Below are positions 21,401-31,900 of a DNA stretch of 64,000 nucleotides, in pieces. Position 1 is the first letter of the stretch, and each line of letters opens with the position of its first letter. The translations under genes and the position numbers were made by a program. Origin of the DNA: Acridotheres tristis (taxonomy: Eukaryota > Chordata > Aves > Passeriformes > Sturnidae); the NCBI GenBank assembly GCA_037013685.1, contig CM072899.1, forward strand, positions 10,086,479-10,150,478, written 5' to 3'. The notes below the pieces were generated by a model, which did no database searches, had not been told where the DNA came from, and saw only the letters and a program-made list of their open reading frames with translations.

Positions 21401-24400
21401 GGTTCTTGCTCACTTTTGATATTGAGTTTCATCCAGAGAAAGGGAGAGAGGACATATGTTTTCAGGGATAAGCCAAAGCAAAAGAGAACCTGCCCTCTGT
21501 GCTCTCTGTGGTTTCTCATGTGGAAGCTGAGAATCAGTCCTGGTCATATCTCTTGCTATGATACTGAGTTTGCTAATTCTTGAATTTTTACTTGAAAAGG
21601 AATGAGAAAATTTTTCAGCTCAACTCATAATGGTAATTATAGTTATTCTTTTGTTTTTCCCTAGGTCTCCATTAAAATGCATTACTTAGTTTTGTTTGGA
21701 TTTTAATCTGATGTTAAGAATTTAATTTTGGGTTTGGAATATTTATACTTTTTTAAAAATATCATTAGAAAACTAGATTAGTTGTTTTAGAAACAAAGCC
21801 AGCATCTGGAAAACAAAAGCCAAAACATTTTGACTCTTAAAGTGGAACATTTTTAGAAATCTAACCCCTGCAAGGGCTGTGAAGCTATAGCACTGTAGGG
21901 GCTGTTAACCGTGAGGCAGGAGTAATGAGCAATCTTACCTTTGGATTTTCTTTATCTGGGTAGTGATTCCATTGATCTCTGTTATTTTCTTTGTCTTTGC
22001 TGAGGTTTCTCTTCTGGCTCTAGGACAGGATGCACAAACAAGCCATTAAACAATTTAGTAGTGAGCAGGGAATTGAGGTGCCTATGAAAGGATATGATGT
22101 GAGCCCTAGAAATCTGTTACAGATGTATCCCAGGAGATGCTTGGCTCCTGCCTGAAGATCCTCTTTCTCTTGGCAAAGGATGGCATCCCAGAGTTCAGGC
22201 CTCCCTAATCTGGCTGAGCATCAGTTGCAGCTGTGCCCTTGTGATACCTGTGATGGGCCAAAGTGTTCAGTTTGCTTCACTGAGGGGTTGGGTAGAGGCA
22301 TCTGCCTCCAGTGAAGGGTTTTGTGAGAAGAGTGGAAGTGGTGGAGCCACCAGCAGGTTCCTTGCTGCCACCAGATCAAGGGCTTTTGCAAGGAGGGTAT
22401 TCCCTGGATATTGTCCTCCTTCCTCTCTTTCATTGGATGTGTGGGAAGAACAGTGAACACCAGAACTGTAACTCTGGGAAACTCAGAATATTCAACCAAA
22501 ACCCTGCAGGGAGGTCAAGCAGCAAAACCCCGTGCCCAGAATGAAATAGCACACAGGTGGTTCCTTCAATGTTCTTACATTCTCAGTGCTTCAACAGAGT
22601 TATTGTGGTTCTCCTTCAGGAACTCATCAAACTTGGCAGCATCTTTCTCCATCCTTCTCTCAGCCTTTTCCAGTTTTTTTTCCTCATTCTTTGCTATGGT
22701 CTTCATCTTTTCAATCTCCTCTCGCTTTACTGCAATGGCATACTGAAATGAACCCCAAAGGCAACACAGTCACATCACTTGGTTGGTTTTAAAGGTACAT
22801 TGGTTTATCTTTGCACCTGGTTACCAAATTACCTGACAGCTGTGGGCAGAGAGGGTAAGGATTTCAAACCCAGGTGTGTGACTTAGTGCAAACCAGGTAC
22901 ATGGAGGCCAGGAGTTATTTCAGAAGGAACATAGCAAATAAGTGAATCTAAAGACAAAATTCAGAAGTCCCAGCACTGCATTAACTCCTGACTGAATCAA
23001 AAGATTGATTCAGTTGTGTTACAGCACAATAATAGAGATGATTAATGGGAATGTTCGAGCATGGTTAGTGCATTCCCTTGTTTTGAGTATAGAATGGCTC
23101 CCAGCTGCAATTTATGTATAGGACAGCAGGAGCCAAAGGTCAGTGTATCTGTGCATCTCACAAATGGAATAGTTTCCTGGTGGCTACTGAGTGATTGGAA
23201 TGACCTGCATTCCTTTATTTCTTGGCTGGAAGTGTCTGGGCTACAGATTTTGAGTGACTGTAACACAGGACTTGGACAGTCAGTTCATGGGGTCTGATGT
23301 GTGCACCTTGGAAAGTTCTCTAGGCAGTGGATCTCAGGAGAATTAACATCAAAACAAAGCAACACAGGGAAGGGTAATTAAATGAGCAGAAAGTAACATA
23401 CTGAAAGTCATGTACCTCAAGAAAAAAAATCTGTTTTCTGTCCTGTAGGTAGCCATGGAAGGTCTCCCTGTCTAATGCATAATCTGAAAATAAAATATAA
23501 AGTTGCTTAGACTAGAGAGGGGGAAATATGGCCAAAGAAAAACACAGTGAATATGCAGGCTGCCACGAGCATGGATCTGGCTGGTGTTGGAGCCAGCAAT
23601 ACTGATTATTGTATTATAGTTAAAACCTTGTTTAGAATCAGTTTTCTATGGATTTTCATGGAGTAAAACCAGAGAGAATGGAGTCGAGAATCTGATCCTT
23701 GTCCTTTAGACATTAATGACATATCTTCTTCTTATGTCAGAAGAAGAAAATCTAGGCCTGTATCCATTAAAATTCAACTTTAGGTTGGCTTAGTAGAAAG
23801 GTTTCCACGACCCAAGATCCTGCCAACCCTCAGCTGGGCACCAGCTCAGCTGCAAGGCTGGTGGAACCCAGGATACTGTAGGGAATGTTCCATGCTCTGT
23901 GGGTAAATGCCTGAGCTGGAGATGGCTCAGCCCTGCAGGATTTGGCAAGATACAGCTCAGAACTGTGTCTGCACGACCTCACCAAAGTCAGCCAGAGCCA
24001 GCTGCTCCCCCGTCCCCTCTCTGGCCTTTCTTTAGCTGTTACCCAGCTGAGCACTGCAAAGACAGCTCCTGTTCTCCACCTTTTTTCATGGCTAACTTCC
24101 GTGAAAGCATCTCCTGAAGATCTTTCAGTCTCTCTTCACATGTCGCCTCTGTTCTGCCCTCCTCTTCTTCCTCCCTTTTCAAAGCTCTCCTCAGCCCGCT
24201 TTTTGCCTTCATTTTAGTGGAGTAAGTGGTTTTCTCATGGACTTTCATAGTCTTCCTCTTTTCATATTCCTGTGAGAAGTCAGATATGTGTACTGTTTGA
24301 ACCTGTGCTTTGTTTGCTGTGGTTTTTAAAGACATGAGTAGGTTATTGACAGCCTAGAAATTTGCAGAGTGGTGATACCCTGCTGATGCATATTTGCCTA

Positions 24401-25973
24401 GTTTATCTGATTAATCCCAATGATATTCTCTCTGAGGCAACTGAAACACTAAATTTCTTAGCATTTGTTGTCATTATTTTGTTGATTTGTATTCTGCATC
24501 CATCTACCAGCTGTGCCAGTTTGTACCCACTCAGTGTCCTCATTTTTCCTTCTTGGGTTATTCCTGTGAAAATGGAAATTTTCTGAGATTCATCCTTTGA
24601 GTCCCCTGGTTAAAGAGGGACAGCCCACACTTACCAACTCAGTCCAGCTTTTACAAAGACATTTAACCATTAAGTTCAGATTGAGAAGATCTATTCAAAC
24701 CCACTCCAGAACCTTCTGGAGGTTAAAAGGTGTTCCTGCTCAGTGCTTTCACATGGACTGAAGTGCAATTCAGTGCTGTCTGCACAGTTTGGGCCTGGTT
24801 TATGCTGAGGACATCACTCAGCAGGCATCCTTAGTGCACTGCTTCCTAAGCTCTTCCCCATAATTGTATAGTGACCTTCAAGCCAAGCAAAAACCAGACT
24901 GTGTCAGTCTAGTGAGGAGGCCTTGCTTTAGACAACAATCAGACCTCTCAGAGATCACAGAATCACAGAAAGGTTTGGGTTGGGACCTTAGGGATCATTT
25001 AGTTCCAAATGCCTGCCATGAATAGGGGCACCCCACTAGACCAGGTTGTTCAAAGCCTCATCCAACCTGGCCTTGAACAGTTCCAGGGGCATCCATAACA
25101 TCCTGAAGTGACCTGTGCCAGTGTCTCACCACCCTCACAGGAAAGAATTTCTTCCTAACATCTAATCTAAATCTTTCCTCTTTTAGTTTAAATCTACTCC
25201 TCCTTGTCCTATCATAATCTGTTTGTGTAAAAAGTTGCTCTTTATTTTTATAAGCACCTTTTAAGTATTGAAAGATCACAATTAGTCTCCCTAGAGCATT
25301 CTCTTCTCCAAGCTGAATCCCCAGCTTTCTCATGAAGAGGTCTTTGATCTCTCATGTGCTAATTTTTGGTATTCTGTTGGGTGGGTATCTGCCTTAATAA
25401 CTGCTTGTTATATAGTTTAGCCTAAAACCTGTACATACCGCCTGTGCCTTCTTAATTTCCTTGTCCCTCACTGAGAAAAGTTCAGTATCTGATGTGACTT
25501 TAAATGGATTTTTCATTGGGTTTTCTTCATCATCTTCAGTGCTTTCTGTGGGAAAAAAAGGAAATAAATAAATAAATAAATAAATAAAGAAAACCAGGAT
25601 GAGGATGTAGAAGATGTGAAGCTGAATATCTGGACCCAGTGCAAAGGGAGTGGGATGTGCTGTGCCACACCTGGAGCATTGGCAGTGCTCCCAGCTGCAG
25701 GTGTCTAACAATGATGGATCAAGAGCAGGGAGCTGGATAGGGCTTCTGAGGAGCCAGTGATAAAACTGACACCTCTGTATGGTTTATGTCACTTGACCAT
25801 ATCTGATGATCAACAACAGCATTTCAGCCAGGGTTTTTTCTGTCTGTAGCTGTTTCACCCATTTCGTCTGTTTTGGGGCAGAAGAACCTGACTTCAGGCC
25901 TCTTCTCTGACCTGACAGGGAAACATTGCTGGGACATTGTGCCCTTACCTGACAGCACAAGGTGGGTTTCCAT
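15348..25973 (-). CDS. CFAP100: CFAP100 (CCDC37), cilia and flagella associated protein 100 (14 coding exons)
   Basis: Exons in transcript order are 25973-25949, 25545-25439, 24269-24080, 23483-23416, 22742-22579, 22019-21939, 21342-21161, 21083-20930, 20221-20173, 19610-19459, 18726-18591, 18127-17925, 16404-16329 and 15413-15348. They total 1653 bases (550 residues plus stop), with consistent phases and GT/AG sites throughout. The N-terminus is acidic. A central coiled-coil region at about residues 95-215 corresponds to the DUF4200 region of the family. An acidic linker (SSDEDEEPELYFTHPEQLL) and two further helical, charged segments follow. Human CFAP100 is 611 residues by recall; this version is shorter in the linker and C-terminus. 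The Chlamydomonas orthologue MIA1 forms a complex with MIA2 (CFAP73) that regulates inner dynein arm f/I1, so an axonemal role is expected. The start is supported by an in-frame TGA upstream at 26018-26016 and a G at -3. Confidence 0.93.
16329..16404 (-). CDS. CFAP100: CFAP100 coding exon 13
   Basis: Acceptor cttcaaaag. Encodes LREEKLKQAKQQQDEGLKRD MERSQ-type charged helix matching human RLREEKLQMQK. Donor cacag|gtacct, phase 0. Confidence 0.88.
17925..18127 (-). CDS. CFAP100: CFAP100 coding exon 12
   Basis: Acceptor cacctctag. Encodes DKMLTSLNKKVLEVYSNCTG, then MLKVIEKKLNDLLDSVERIP. Human has [20 protein letters not shown] and [20 protein letters not shown]. Donor gcaag|gtaagg, phase 2. Confidence 0.95.
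18591..18726 (-). CDS. CFAP100: CFAP100 coding exon 11
   Basis: Acceptor tctcctctag. Encodes EKELAELKEQVNTLRDSVAK and KLKVQRFSSGEHEGDDQ, a coiled coil parallel to human ELELKARVFHFGEYKGDQQ. Donor gaccag|gtacgt, phase 0. Confidence 0.92.
19459..19610 (-). CDS. CFAP100: CFAP100 coding exon 10
   Basis: Acceptor ccactctag. Encodes EPELYFTHPEQLLITFTEML followed by DENLSFVLNSQDIAESW. Human has [32 protein letters not shown]. Donor agcat|gtaagt, phase 2. Confidence 0.93.
20173..20221 (-). CDS. CFAP100: CFAP100 coding exon 9
   Basis: A 49-base exon. Acceptor gctttttcag; encodes SSLEDADSEISSDEDE, the acidic segment equivalent to human EDTDSDGEEP. Donor gatgag|gtcaga, phase 0. Confidence 0.82.
20930..21083 (-). 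CDS. CFAP100: CFAP100 coding exon 8 (variable linker)
   Basis: Acceptor tgtctccag. Encodes a poorly conserved Ser/Asp-rich linker with SFSFTDIPSSLMFSESLDF and SPQLKQFLKPLSS. Human has a longer unrelated-looking linker here. It is included because the frame is open, both sites are strong and the phases fit on both sides. Donor gaact|gtaagt. Confidence 0.75.
21161..21342 (-). CDS. CFAP100: CFAP100 coding exon 7
   Basis: Acceptor caacccag. Encodes [20 protein letters not shown] and YQLSPREWQEKHRKR, matching human [28 protein letters not shown]. It then enters the variable linker. Donor gcagg|gtgagt, phase 1. Confidence 0.93.
21939..22019 (-). CDS. CFAP100: CFAP100 coding exon 6
   Basis: Acceptor tcctag. 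Encodes ARRETSAKTKKITEINGITT followed by QIKKIQ, parallel to human [25 protein letters not shown]. Donor caaag|gtaaga, phase 2. Confidence 0.9.
22579..22742 (-). CDS. CFAP100: CFAP100 coding exon 5
   Basis: Acceptor catttcag. Encodes YAIAVKREEIEKMKTIAKNE and the coiled-coil continuation with KDAAKFDEFLKENHNNSVEA. Human has YALDVKRREIQRLE and KDAALFDEFVREND. This is the core of the DUF4200 coiled coil. Donor gaat|gtaaga, phase 2. Confidence 0.93.
23416..23483 (-). CDS. CFAP100: CFAP100 coding exon 4
   Basis: A 68-base exon. Acceptor ttttcag; encodes YALDRETFHGYLQDRKQIFF, equivalent to the human MSGYIKQKRQMFLLQ segment. Donor cttgag|gtacat, phase 0. Confidence 0.85.
24080..24269 (-). CDS. CFAP100: CFAP100 coding exon 3
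   Basis: Acceptor ttctcacag. Encodes EYEKRKTMKVHEKTTYSTKM and a long basic/acidic helix (RRALKREEEEEGRTEA). The human counterpart is KTMRVHQKMTYSSK. Donor aaaaag|gtggag, phase 1. Confidence 0.9.
24954..25375 (-). mobile_element. CR1 LINE 3' fragment, antisense to window, in CFAP100 intron
   Basis: Read on the minus strand this is a 5'-truncated CR1. The plus strand begins with 'tcacagaatcacagaaagg' and carries the reverse of typical CR1 tail motifs (gttgttcaaagcctcatcca; gaaagaatttcttcctaaca). It lies in the same orientation as CFAP100, between its second and third coding exons. The left edge is clear; the right edge (about 25330-25375) is approximate. Confidence 0.88.
25439..25545 (-). CDS. 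CFAP100: CFAP100 coding exon 2
   Basis: Acceptor ttcccacag. Encodes STEDDEENPMKNPFKV followed by TELFSVRDKEIKKAQA, parallel to human [22 protein letters not shown]. Donor aggcg|gtatgt, phase 0. Confidence 0.9.
25561..25590. repeat. (AAAT)n microsatellite
   Basis: Seven or so copies of a tetranucleotide, just upstream of the acceptor of CFAP100 coding exon 2 (minus strand), where it supplies part of a T-rich tract before the splice site. Confidence 0.85.
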
Positions 25974-26035
25974 TTCAAGTTTGGAAGAGAGACTTTTAGA
26001 CGTTGATGCTGTGTGTCAGGATGATGTCTTTGACC
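25949..26035 (-). CDS. CFAP100: CFAP100 first coding exon (5'UTR plus 8 codons)
   Basis: Likely acceptor gggccag at 26037-26036, ATG at 25973-25971 and donor tcag|gtaagg at 25949. It codes METHLVLS and splices in phase 1 to ESTEDDEENP. An in-frame stop precedes the ATG. The start of the exon is less certain because its pyrimidine tract is short. Confidence 0.7.
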
Positions 26036-27811
26036 CTGGCCCAAGAAAACCATAAACAAATCAGTCAGCTGTGATCTGCCAGTAATTAATAAGTTTTACA
26101 GCAGTGATAGGCCTAGGGGCTTTCTGTATCTTAACCACTGAGTCTTTAGTGTCTGTAGCAATTAACAAAAAGCTCCATTAAACTAGAAAACATTTATGTA
26201 CTGACTTCCAAAAGGAGATGTTCTTCCCTGCCTTATGTGAAAGCTGTGTAATACACAGTCCTTCTTACATGTAAACTGATGGGAGAGCAACAACAAAACA
26301 AATTTGGAGACAACAAGCAACCCGAGTCCCTTGTCTCTTTTTCCACCCAGTCACCAGTTCTGATCCACACCCATGCTTTTTGATCCTCCTGTTACTAATT
26401 CACAAGCTACATTTTTACTCACTAAAGCTCTTCCCAGTAATTGCTTCAGCATTGTGGATTTCTTGCAATAAGCCTGAATGATTGTTGGACAGCACAGACA
26501 CACTTTACAAAACTCTGTTGCCTTTCATTTTAGGTTGGCAAACTGTTGAAGGTTATTTCTTTGTTTCTCTGACTCCAGTCTTTTTGTAGTTTTTGCTATG
26601 GATCCTAAGGGACAAGGCATAATTGGAATGATCTCACTTGCAAAGAACAGATAGACCATTGTTAAAGCTATCCTTTAATCACCCAAGGCAGCAAGCTGGG
26701 CTTAGTGAGGTATTAGTTCAATTGATGCAGTTCTGCTGCTGGCACCATTCCTGATCTGCACTGCTATAAGGCACTGTAGAAAATACTCTCTTCTGCTTGC
26801 ACTAGTTTTAGGGCTATTTTAGAGCATCAGTTTTTGCTCTGAACAGTCTCCAGTTTTTATGTATTTTGAGCTAAACTCATCTGGCCTAATTTCCATGTTT
26901 GTCCTTGGTGCTTTGTGCTTTTTCTGCAGCTGCCCAATTAGTACCTTATTCTTTGGAGGTGTCAAACTTTCACTGCTGATGAGACACAGAGGCTGAGGTA
27001 GGATTTAGGCTTTTGAATATGTCCCAAATATTTTCTCTCTCTTTTTCAGTTATTGAAGTGCATTTTACCAAGAACCTCCTTGACTGGTTACTTAAGAGCT
27101 CAAAGCTCTCTGACCTTTGCTTAATGTAAAGGGATATTTTTCTCTCATTTACATCCTGGAACAACATCACCCCTGCTGGTGATGTGAGTTTGTAGAAAGC
27201 CCCATCGGGGCAGGGGTGGGCAGGCAGTCAAATGCCTAAATGCAGTTTGTGAACCTTGAGGGAGCTTCAGCCCTCAGTGCACACTTTGATTTCTGTATCC
27301 TAAAACCTTTCTCATAAGAATTTTCTTGTTCCTGTGGTTGGTTTAAATTCCTTGTACAGGCAATGAGTCTGAAAAGCAGGACTAGACACTTGCATATGGA
27401 AAATAATTGTCAGTGCAACCCTCAGAGATAAAAAGTGTTTTCTAATATAATTTTAGCTAAGTATAGGAAGCGATATCTATTATTAACTCATAAATATTCA
27501 TTTTATTAAGGTATTTTTTGTTTGAGGTTGCTGGGTTTTTTAATAGGTTGTTTGCACAGCACTTTGGAAACAATGCCAGAAGCTACAGAAGCACTAGCTC
27601 TGCTAATTTATAATTATTAAGCTTAATAATGCAAGTTAAAAAATGCTCCATTGCTAGAATCATTTGGCATATATTTCTCTGCCTTTGACATTATGTTCCA
27701 GTAGCTGCGTACCACTAGTACGTGAATCAATAGGTAAGGCTTTCAGGGTTTTAATTCACTGGAATTAAAAAACACTTTATTCAGTGCTTTTCAGTTCTAT
27801 TTCTTCTATTC
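26036..27811. other. CFAP100: CFAP100 first intron, no feature recognised
   Basis: Between the first coding exon and the low-complexity tract near the promoter I see no exon with convincing splice sites, no repeat family I recognise and no RNA gene. The region is AT-rich. Assignment to intron 1 depends on the inferred promoter at about 28.2 kb. Confidence 0.5.
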
Positions 27812-28020
27812 AGAAAAAAAAATTACAACCACAACAACAAAACAAAAAACAAAAAACAAAACAAAACAAAACAAAAAACCCACAACCCCCCCAAAAAACC
27901 CCACACCAACCAAACAAAAAACCAACAAAAACCAAGAAACCCAAACCAAACAAGCAAAAAACCCCACCAAACGAAGCAAACAAGCAAAGAACACCAACAA
28001 AACAAAACTCCCACTTAACA
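27812..28020. repeat. A/C-rich (minus strand G/T-rich) low-complexity tract
   Basis: About 200 bases almost devoid of G and very poor in T on the plus strand. It is built from irregular caaaa, caa and cccaaa units, with G absent from 27812 to about 27934. On the minus strand, the sense strand of CFAP100, it becomes G/T-rich with G runs of 4, 7 and 3 near 27879-27902. Long open frames across it on both strands are by-products of the composition. Confidence 0.9.
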
Positions 28021-28185
28021 AAACCAGAAGTAACCACGCAGACGGATCTAATAAACAGTGCCATAAATGCGGGCAGTGTTCCCAGCCCGGATTCCCGCAG
28101 TGACCCCTCCTCTCACCCAGCGCTGTGTCCTGCGGGCAGCTCGGACCCGACCGGACCGGACCGGACCGCAGCCCGCGGGGTTCGC

Positions 28186-28199
28186 GCTGCCATGGAAAC
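28186..28199 (-). promoter_or_regulatory. RFX-type X-box candidate
   Basis: The plus strand reads GCTGCCATGGAAAC; the minus strand reads GTTTCCATGGCAGC. This fits the palindromic RFX consensus of the GTTGCCATGGCAAC type at 12 of 14 positions, with the central CCATGG intact. RFX factors drive motile-cilium genes through such sites near the transcription start, which suits CFAP100. Confidence 0.6.
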
Positions 28200-28233
28200 G
28201 CGCGCTCCCGTTCTCGGGCACGGGAGCGCGCGT
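28198..28233. repeat. Perfect 13-bp inverted repeat in CFAP100 promoter
   Basis: The arms are 28198-28210 and 28221-28233, exactly complementary (acgcgcgctcccg / cgggagcgcgcgt), separated by 10 bases. The left arm overlaps the last two bases of the X-box candidate. It could form a very stable GC hairpin in DNA or RNA. Confidence 0.85.
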
Positions 28234-28854
28234 GGAACCGCCGGGCTCCTGGGCTGGCACAGCCCCGTCCGGGACACCTGTGACAGACATGAGAAACAAA
28301 AGTCTCCATGTTCAGCAAGATTTAGATTGCTTTGTTTGATACAAACGGATCAAGCAGCGCTGGGGAACGTGAGGGGTCACTGCCCGCTCCGCGCTCCATC
28401 CTTGGTTTGCAGCCTCTTCTTAGACTGTGGTTTCCCGCCGTAATCAATGATGTTTGGTTTTTGCTGTCATAATTTTGCCAGGTAAGCGGTGGAGGTGGAA
28501 TAAACTTCCGTATTCAAATTCACAAAGCCTCCTGGCGATGGTCAGTCTCACAGATAACCATCTGGTCTTTGTAGATAACCACCAGCAAAGTTCTGGAAGT
28601 GTGGTCCTTGAGATAGGCAGCATTGATCAGACAAAGGCAGGAAAGACTATCGGGAAGTCTGATTTTGCAAGCTGGTAATAGATACAACTTATTTGGAAAA
28701 CATAATATTCATAACAAGGTGATCTAAAACAGAATGATTTAATCATATATTTTCCTTTATGTAGTGTGCATGCTTCACTTCAGAGCTTATCATTCTGGTT
28801 TATACAAATCCCAATACCTCTGTGATTAACACGAATATTTATCAATTATCACAG

Positions 28855-28975
28855 CTCCCAGCAGCCCGGGGTCCCAGCCCGCTCCGGCCCGCCGGGACCG
28901 CGCACATCGCGGGCGGGGACGCGCCGGGGTCCCGGAGCCCGGGAGGTTCCGAGCACACCGGGCTCGAATCTCCTT
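28855..28975. other. Second small GC/CpG-rich islet
   Basis: About 120 bases of strongly GC-rich, CpG-bearing sequence inside AT-rich flanks, 570 bases upstream of the CFAP100 GC patch. It could be an alternative first exon or promoter, or a decayed island. No ORF, motif set or splice context lets me decide. Confidence 0.4.
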
Positions 28976-31900
28976 CTAAAAGGCAGAAAACTGCTCTGTG
29001 TGACAGGTCTGCCTGCCTTACCGGCTTCTCTGTTATTTCATCCCACCTTATTTCAGGCCTGGGAATTGGGTATTTAACCCTATGGCATGAGCAGAGGGTT
29101 GAGGAAATGGGAGCTGGGGCCCCTGTTGGTGGAATGACCATATTTTATCATTTCCTAATCTCTGCCTCGGTCTGTCTTCTTGCAAAGAATGAACAGTCAC
29201 AGTTTGGAGAGTACATGTGGGATGGGTGAACAAACTGACATTCACTGAAAGTTGCCCAAGTCAAAAATGCTGTAGAACCCCAAATATCACCTTCTGAAAT
29301 ACCATATATTTCCACAGAGGATTTGATAAAAGATTTGTTAATAAAAAGCAAAGAGGAAAAGATCCTTAAATCCCCTTATTTAACCTTTCCTGTTTCTGTG
29401 AAAACCAAATTGGTTCCAAATGGATCGTGTTCCTCTTTAGACCCTTTAGAATTACTATTAATACAATTTCAATTCTCAGAAATAGCATTTTTTTCGTTTA
29501 CTGATAAATTTCCAAACAGCTTTCTCTGCCTGAATAACTCATGCAATAAATAGCATGAATTTCTGTAAGTGAAAACTCCCATTTGATTGTTATAATTCTT
29601 TACTGTAATTGCTGATTATCAAGAGACTGGATCAGGCAAAAGAAGAAAAATGCTTCTACAGAAAGGAATTTTTCTTTATTCTGCACATGAATGCTTTGGT
29701 TTCTAGCAGTGATGCAGAAAACCATAGTGCTATCTTTAGTATATTTTTAGATATTTCCCAAAAGTATTGAGGAGTATGTATAAAAAATGACACTACAGAA
29801 TAATTTCTATTACAAAAAGAAAATATTTCAGGAGTAAACTTCACTAAAGATGCATACTTTCTAAAGGCTTAATATGAAATGGTCTTTGCTCAGAAACACC
29901 AGTTTATTACAGATTTATGAATTTGTCACAGTGGAAACATCACAGAAATAGATAACAGAAACTGAAGACATTTGAACAGCTCTGGCTCTGTCTGGCACAA
30001 TCTCTCTATCAATGAATTAAACATTTGTACATCCACTGCTCTGTTCTGAACTATCCTTGCTAACCACTTATTTCCCAACAGCAGAACAGAGGCTATTTAA
30101 AAGCAGAGATGTATTTTGTGAATTCTTGGAAATGTGCAAGCTCTTCATATCTTGGTTCATTTTTTGTGTCCCACACAAGCTATGAGCTTCTTAAGCTTTG
30201 CATTTCCTTGAGGGCAAAGACGCTTTTAAGGCCAGAAGGACATCTGGGGTCTATTCTTAGCCACCATTAACTTGGTTAATGAATGGAATAAATAGCATGT
30301 GCAACATCATGGGAAAATCTGCCTGCAAGGAACAGGCTGTGCAGCTGACCATGCCTGCAGCTCCTTAGGGGTAAGGCTGCTTCAGGGCACCCCAGTTTTT
30401 GGGATTATGAAATGTTTGGTGCCCAGTTGAGAAAGCCAGGCAGTTGGCATGGTAAGAATGGCAGGTGGCTGCTTATCTTTCCAGCAGAATGTCTGAGATT
30501 TGGGGATTTGTGATTTTGTTAGGATTGGGATTTCAGGATATTGTGATTTCCTTGCTCGCTTCATTTTTTCGTGAAGGGGCTACTTGTCTTCTCCATTCAG
30601 CCCCCCTGTTGGTACACAGGGATGCTGATCCCCTCCACAGAGGTACTGCAGGGGTTAATTAGTGTTGGCAAAACATTTTGAAATGGATGATTGAGAAATG
30701 CTGACAGAGATAAAAGCTGAATCAGTACCCAGATAAAGAAATCTTCCTCTGTAGTCTTATCAGTATGGGAAACTCCCTGTGTACCCAAGGATGCTGCACA
30801 GGTCCCTGGGCAGTCATCTCCCCATTGCCTGGAGTCTTCTCCAGGGAACTCATTTATTCCAGTATTCCACTTTGGTTTGTGTGATGTGAGCCACGCAGAG
30901 AGAGCAGCCTGGCAGCAGCCAGTGAACACTCTGCAAATAAAAAATTAGTTGGAACTTTTTCTTTCTCTGGAGCTCTTGCTCTGCTCTTTTCCAGCGAGTT
31001 GTGCAGGGCATCCCAGGAGGAAGAAGGGGAAGCTGGAGCCTATTCCCATGGTTAGAGACAAGGAAGGAGGAGGTATCCTCAGCGAGTGCCCAAAAGACAC
31101 GACCCACAAGAGCTCTGTGGAAGGCAGTGCAGGCAGCTCTCTGCTTTAGCAGGGTCCCTGCTGAGCTGTCAGCAGAAGGTTTCTGCTGGTGAGTCTGTTT
31201 GAGACACTGTTCTCCTGCCTCGCTCCTGCCTATGGACAAACAGATGGTTGTGGAGATCCATAGGGAATATATGGCTGCTCTCACACTTCTTTCAACTACT
31301 GTGCACACTCCTGAGCTTAGCAGAGAGGCTGAAAGGGGGCGAGAGAGTGACCATGCAGTTCTCCATTTGTACTTTATTCACAGAATAAATCCCCACATCA
31401 GCACCACAGCTCAATGAAAGATGCCAAAAGAAACGGAACTGGAGACCATATCCATCCATTCCATCCATCCTGCTTGATCCCAGCATGTCTCTGTTTCACC
31501 GTGGATCATCTCCTTTCCCAGCACCAGACCACTGTGAAGGCCACACGTCCTGCATGGGCACAGCAAATCCAGGGCCCCTCAACAGCAACAGGGATCCCTC
31601 AACAGGGATCTCTCCTCTCCCCTGAGGTCAGAGGGCACAGGGAGGTGCTGGCCTGATGGAAAAAGGATTACCATGGCTTGGGGTGGAGCCATCCCAAAGC
31701 ATTGGAGCAGCTCTAGCAGAAGGTGAAGCAGAGACCTCCCAGGAGCACAGCAGAGCTCTGGTACCCCAGTGCTGTGGTCCCAGGGGTATAACCACTGGCA
31801 CTGCTGCTTGTCCCCTGCTCCTTCCAGCTGAAGCTTACTTACAGGAAGGATCTTATCTCAAAAGAAAATTTTCCAGCTGGAAAAATGTCCCAGGCCAGCT

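Larger units (their letters stand above)
28050..28300 (-). promoter_or_regulatory. CFAP100: Probable CFAP100 CpG promoter and non-coding exon 1
   Basis: An isolated GC- and CpG-rich patch lies upstream of CFAP100 on its strand. It contains an X-box-like site at 28186-28199, a perfect inverted repeat at 28198-28233 and three tandem CCGGA units at about 28151-28165. A strong donor-like sequence on the minus strand (gctgg|gtgaga, exon end about 28117) could close a short non-coding first exon. The transcription start is inferred to lie between about 28118 and 28180. No TATA box is seen. Confidence 0.6.

Noticed and set aside
27784..28443. Open frames of 219 codons (+) and 170 codons (-) near the CFAP100 promoter
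   Set aside because: They arise from the A/C-rich tract and a CpG patch; residues are compositionally degenerate and match nothing.
28961..28973. tRNA B-box-like GGCTCGAATCTCC
   Set aside because: No matching T-stem, A box or cloverleaf can be formed around it.
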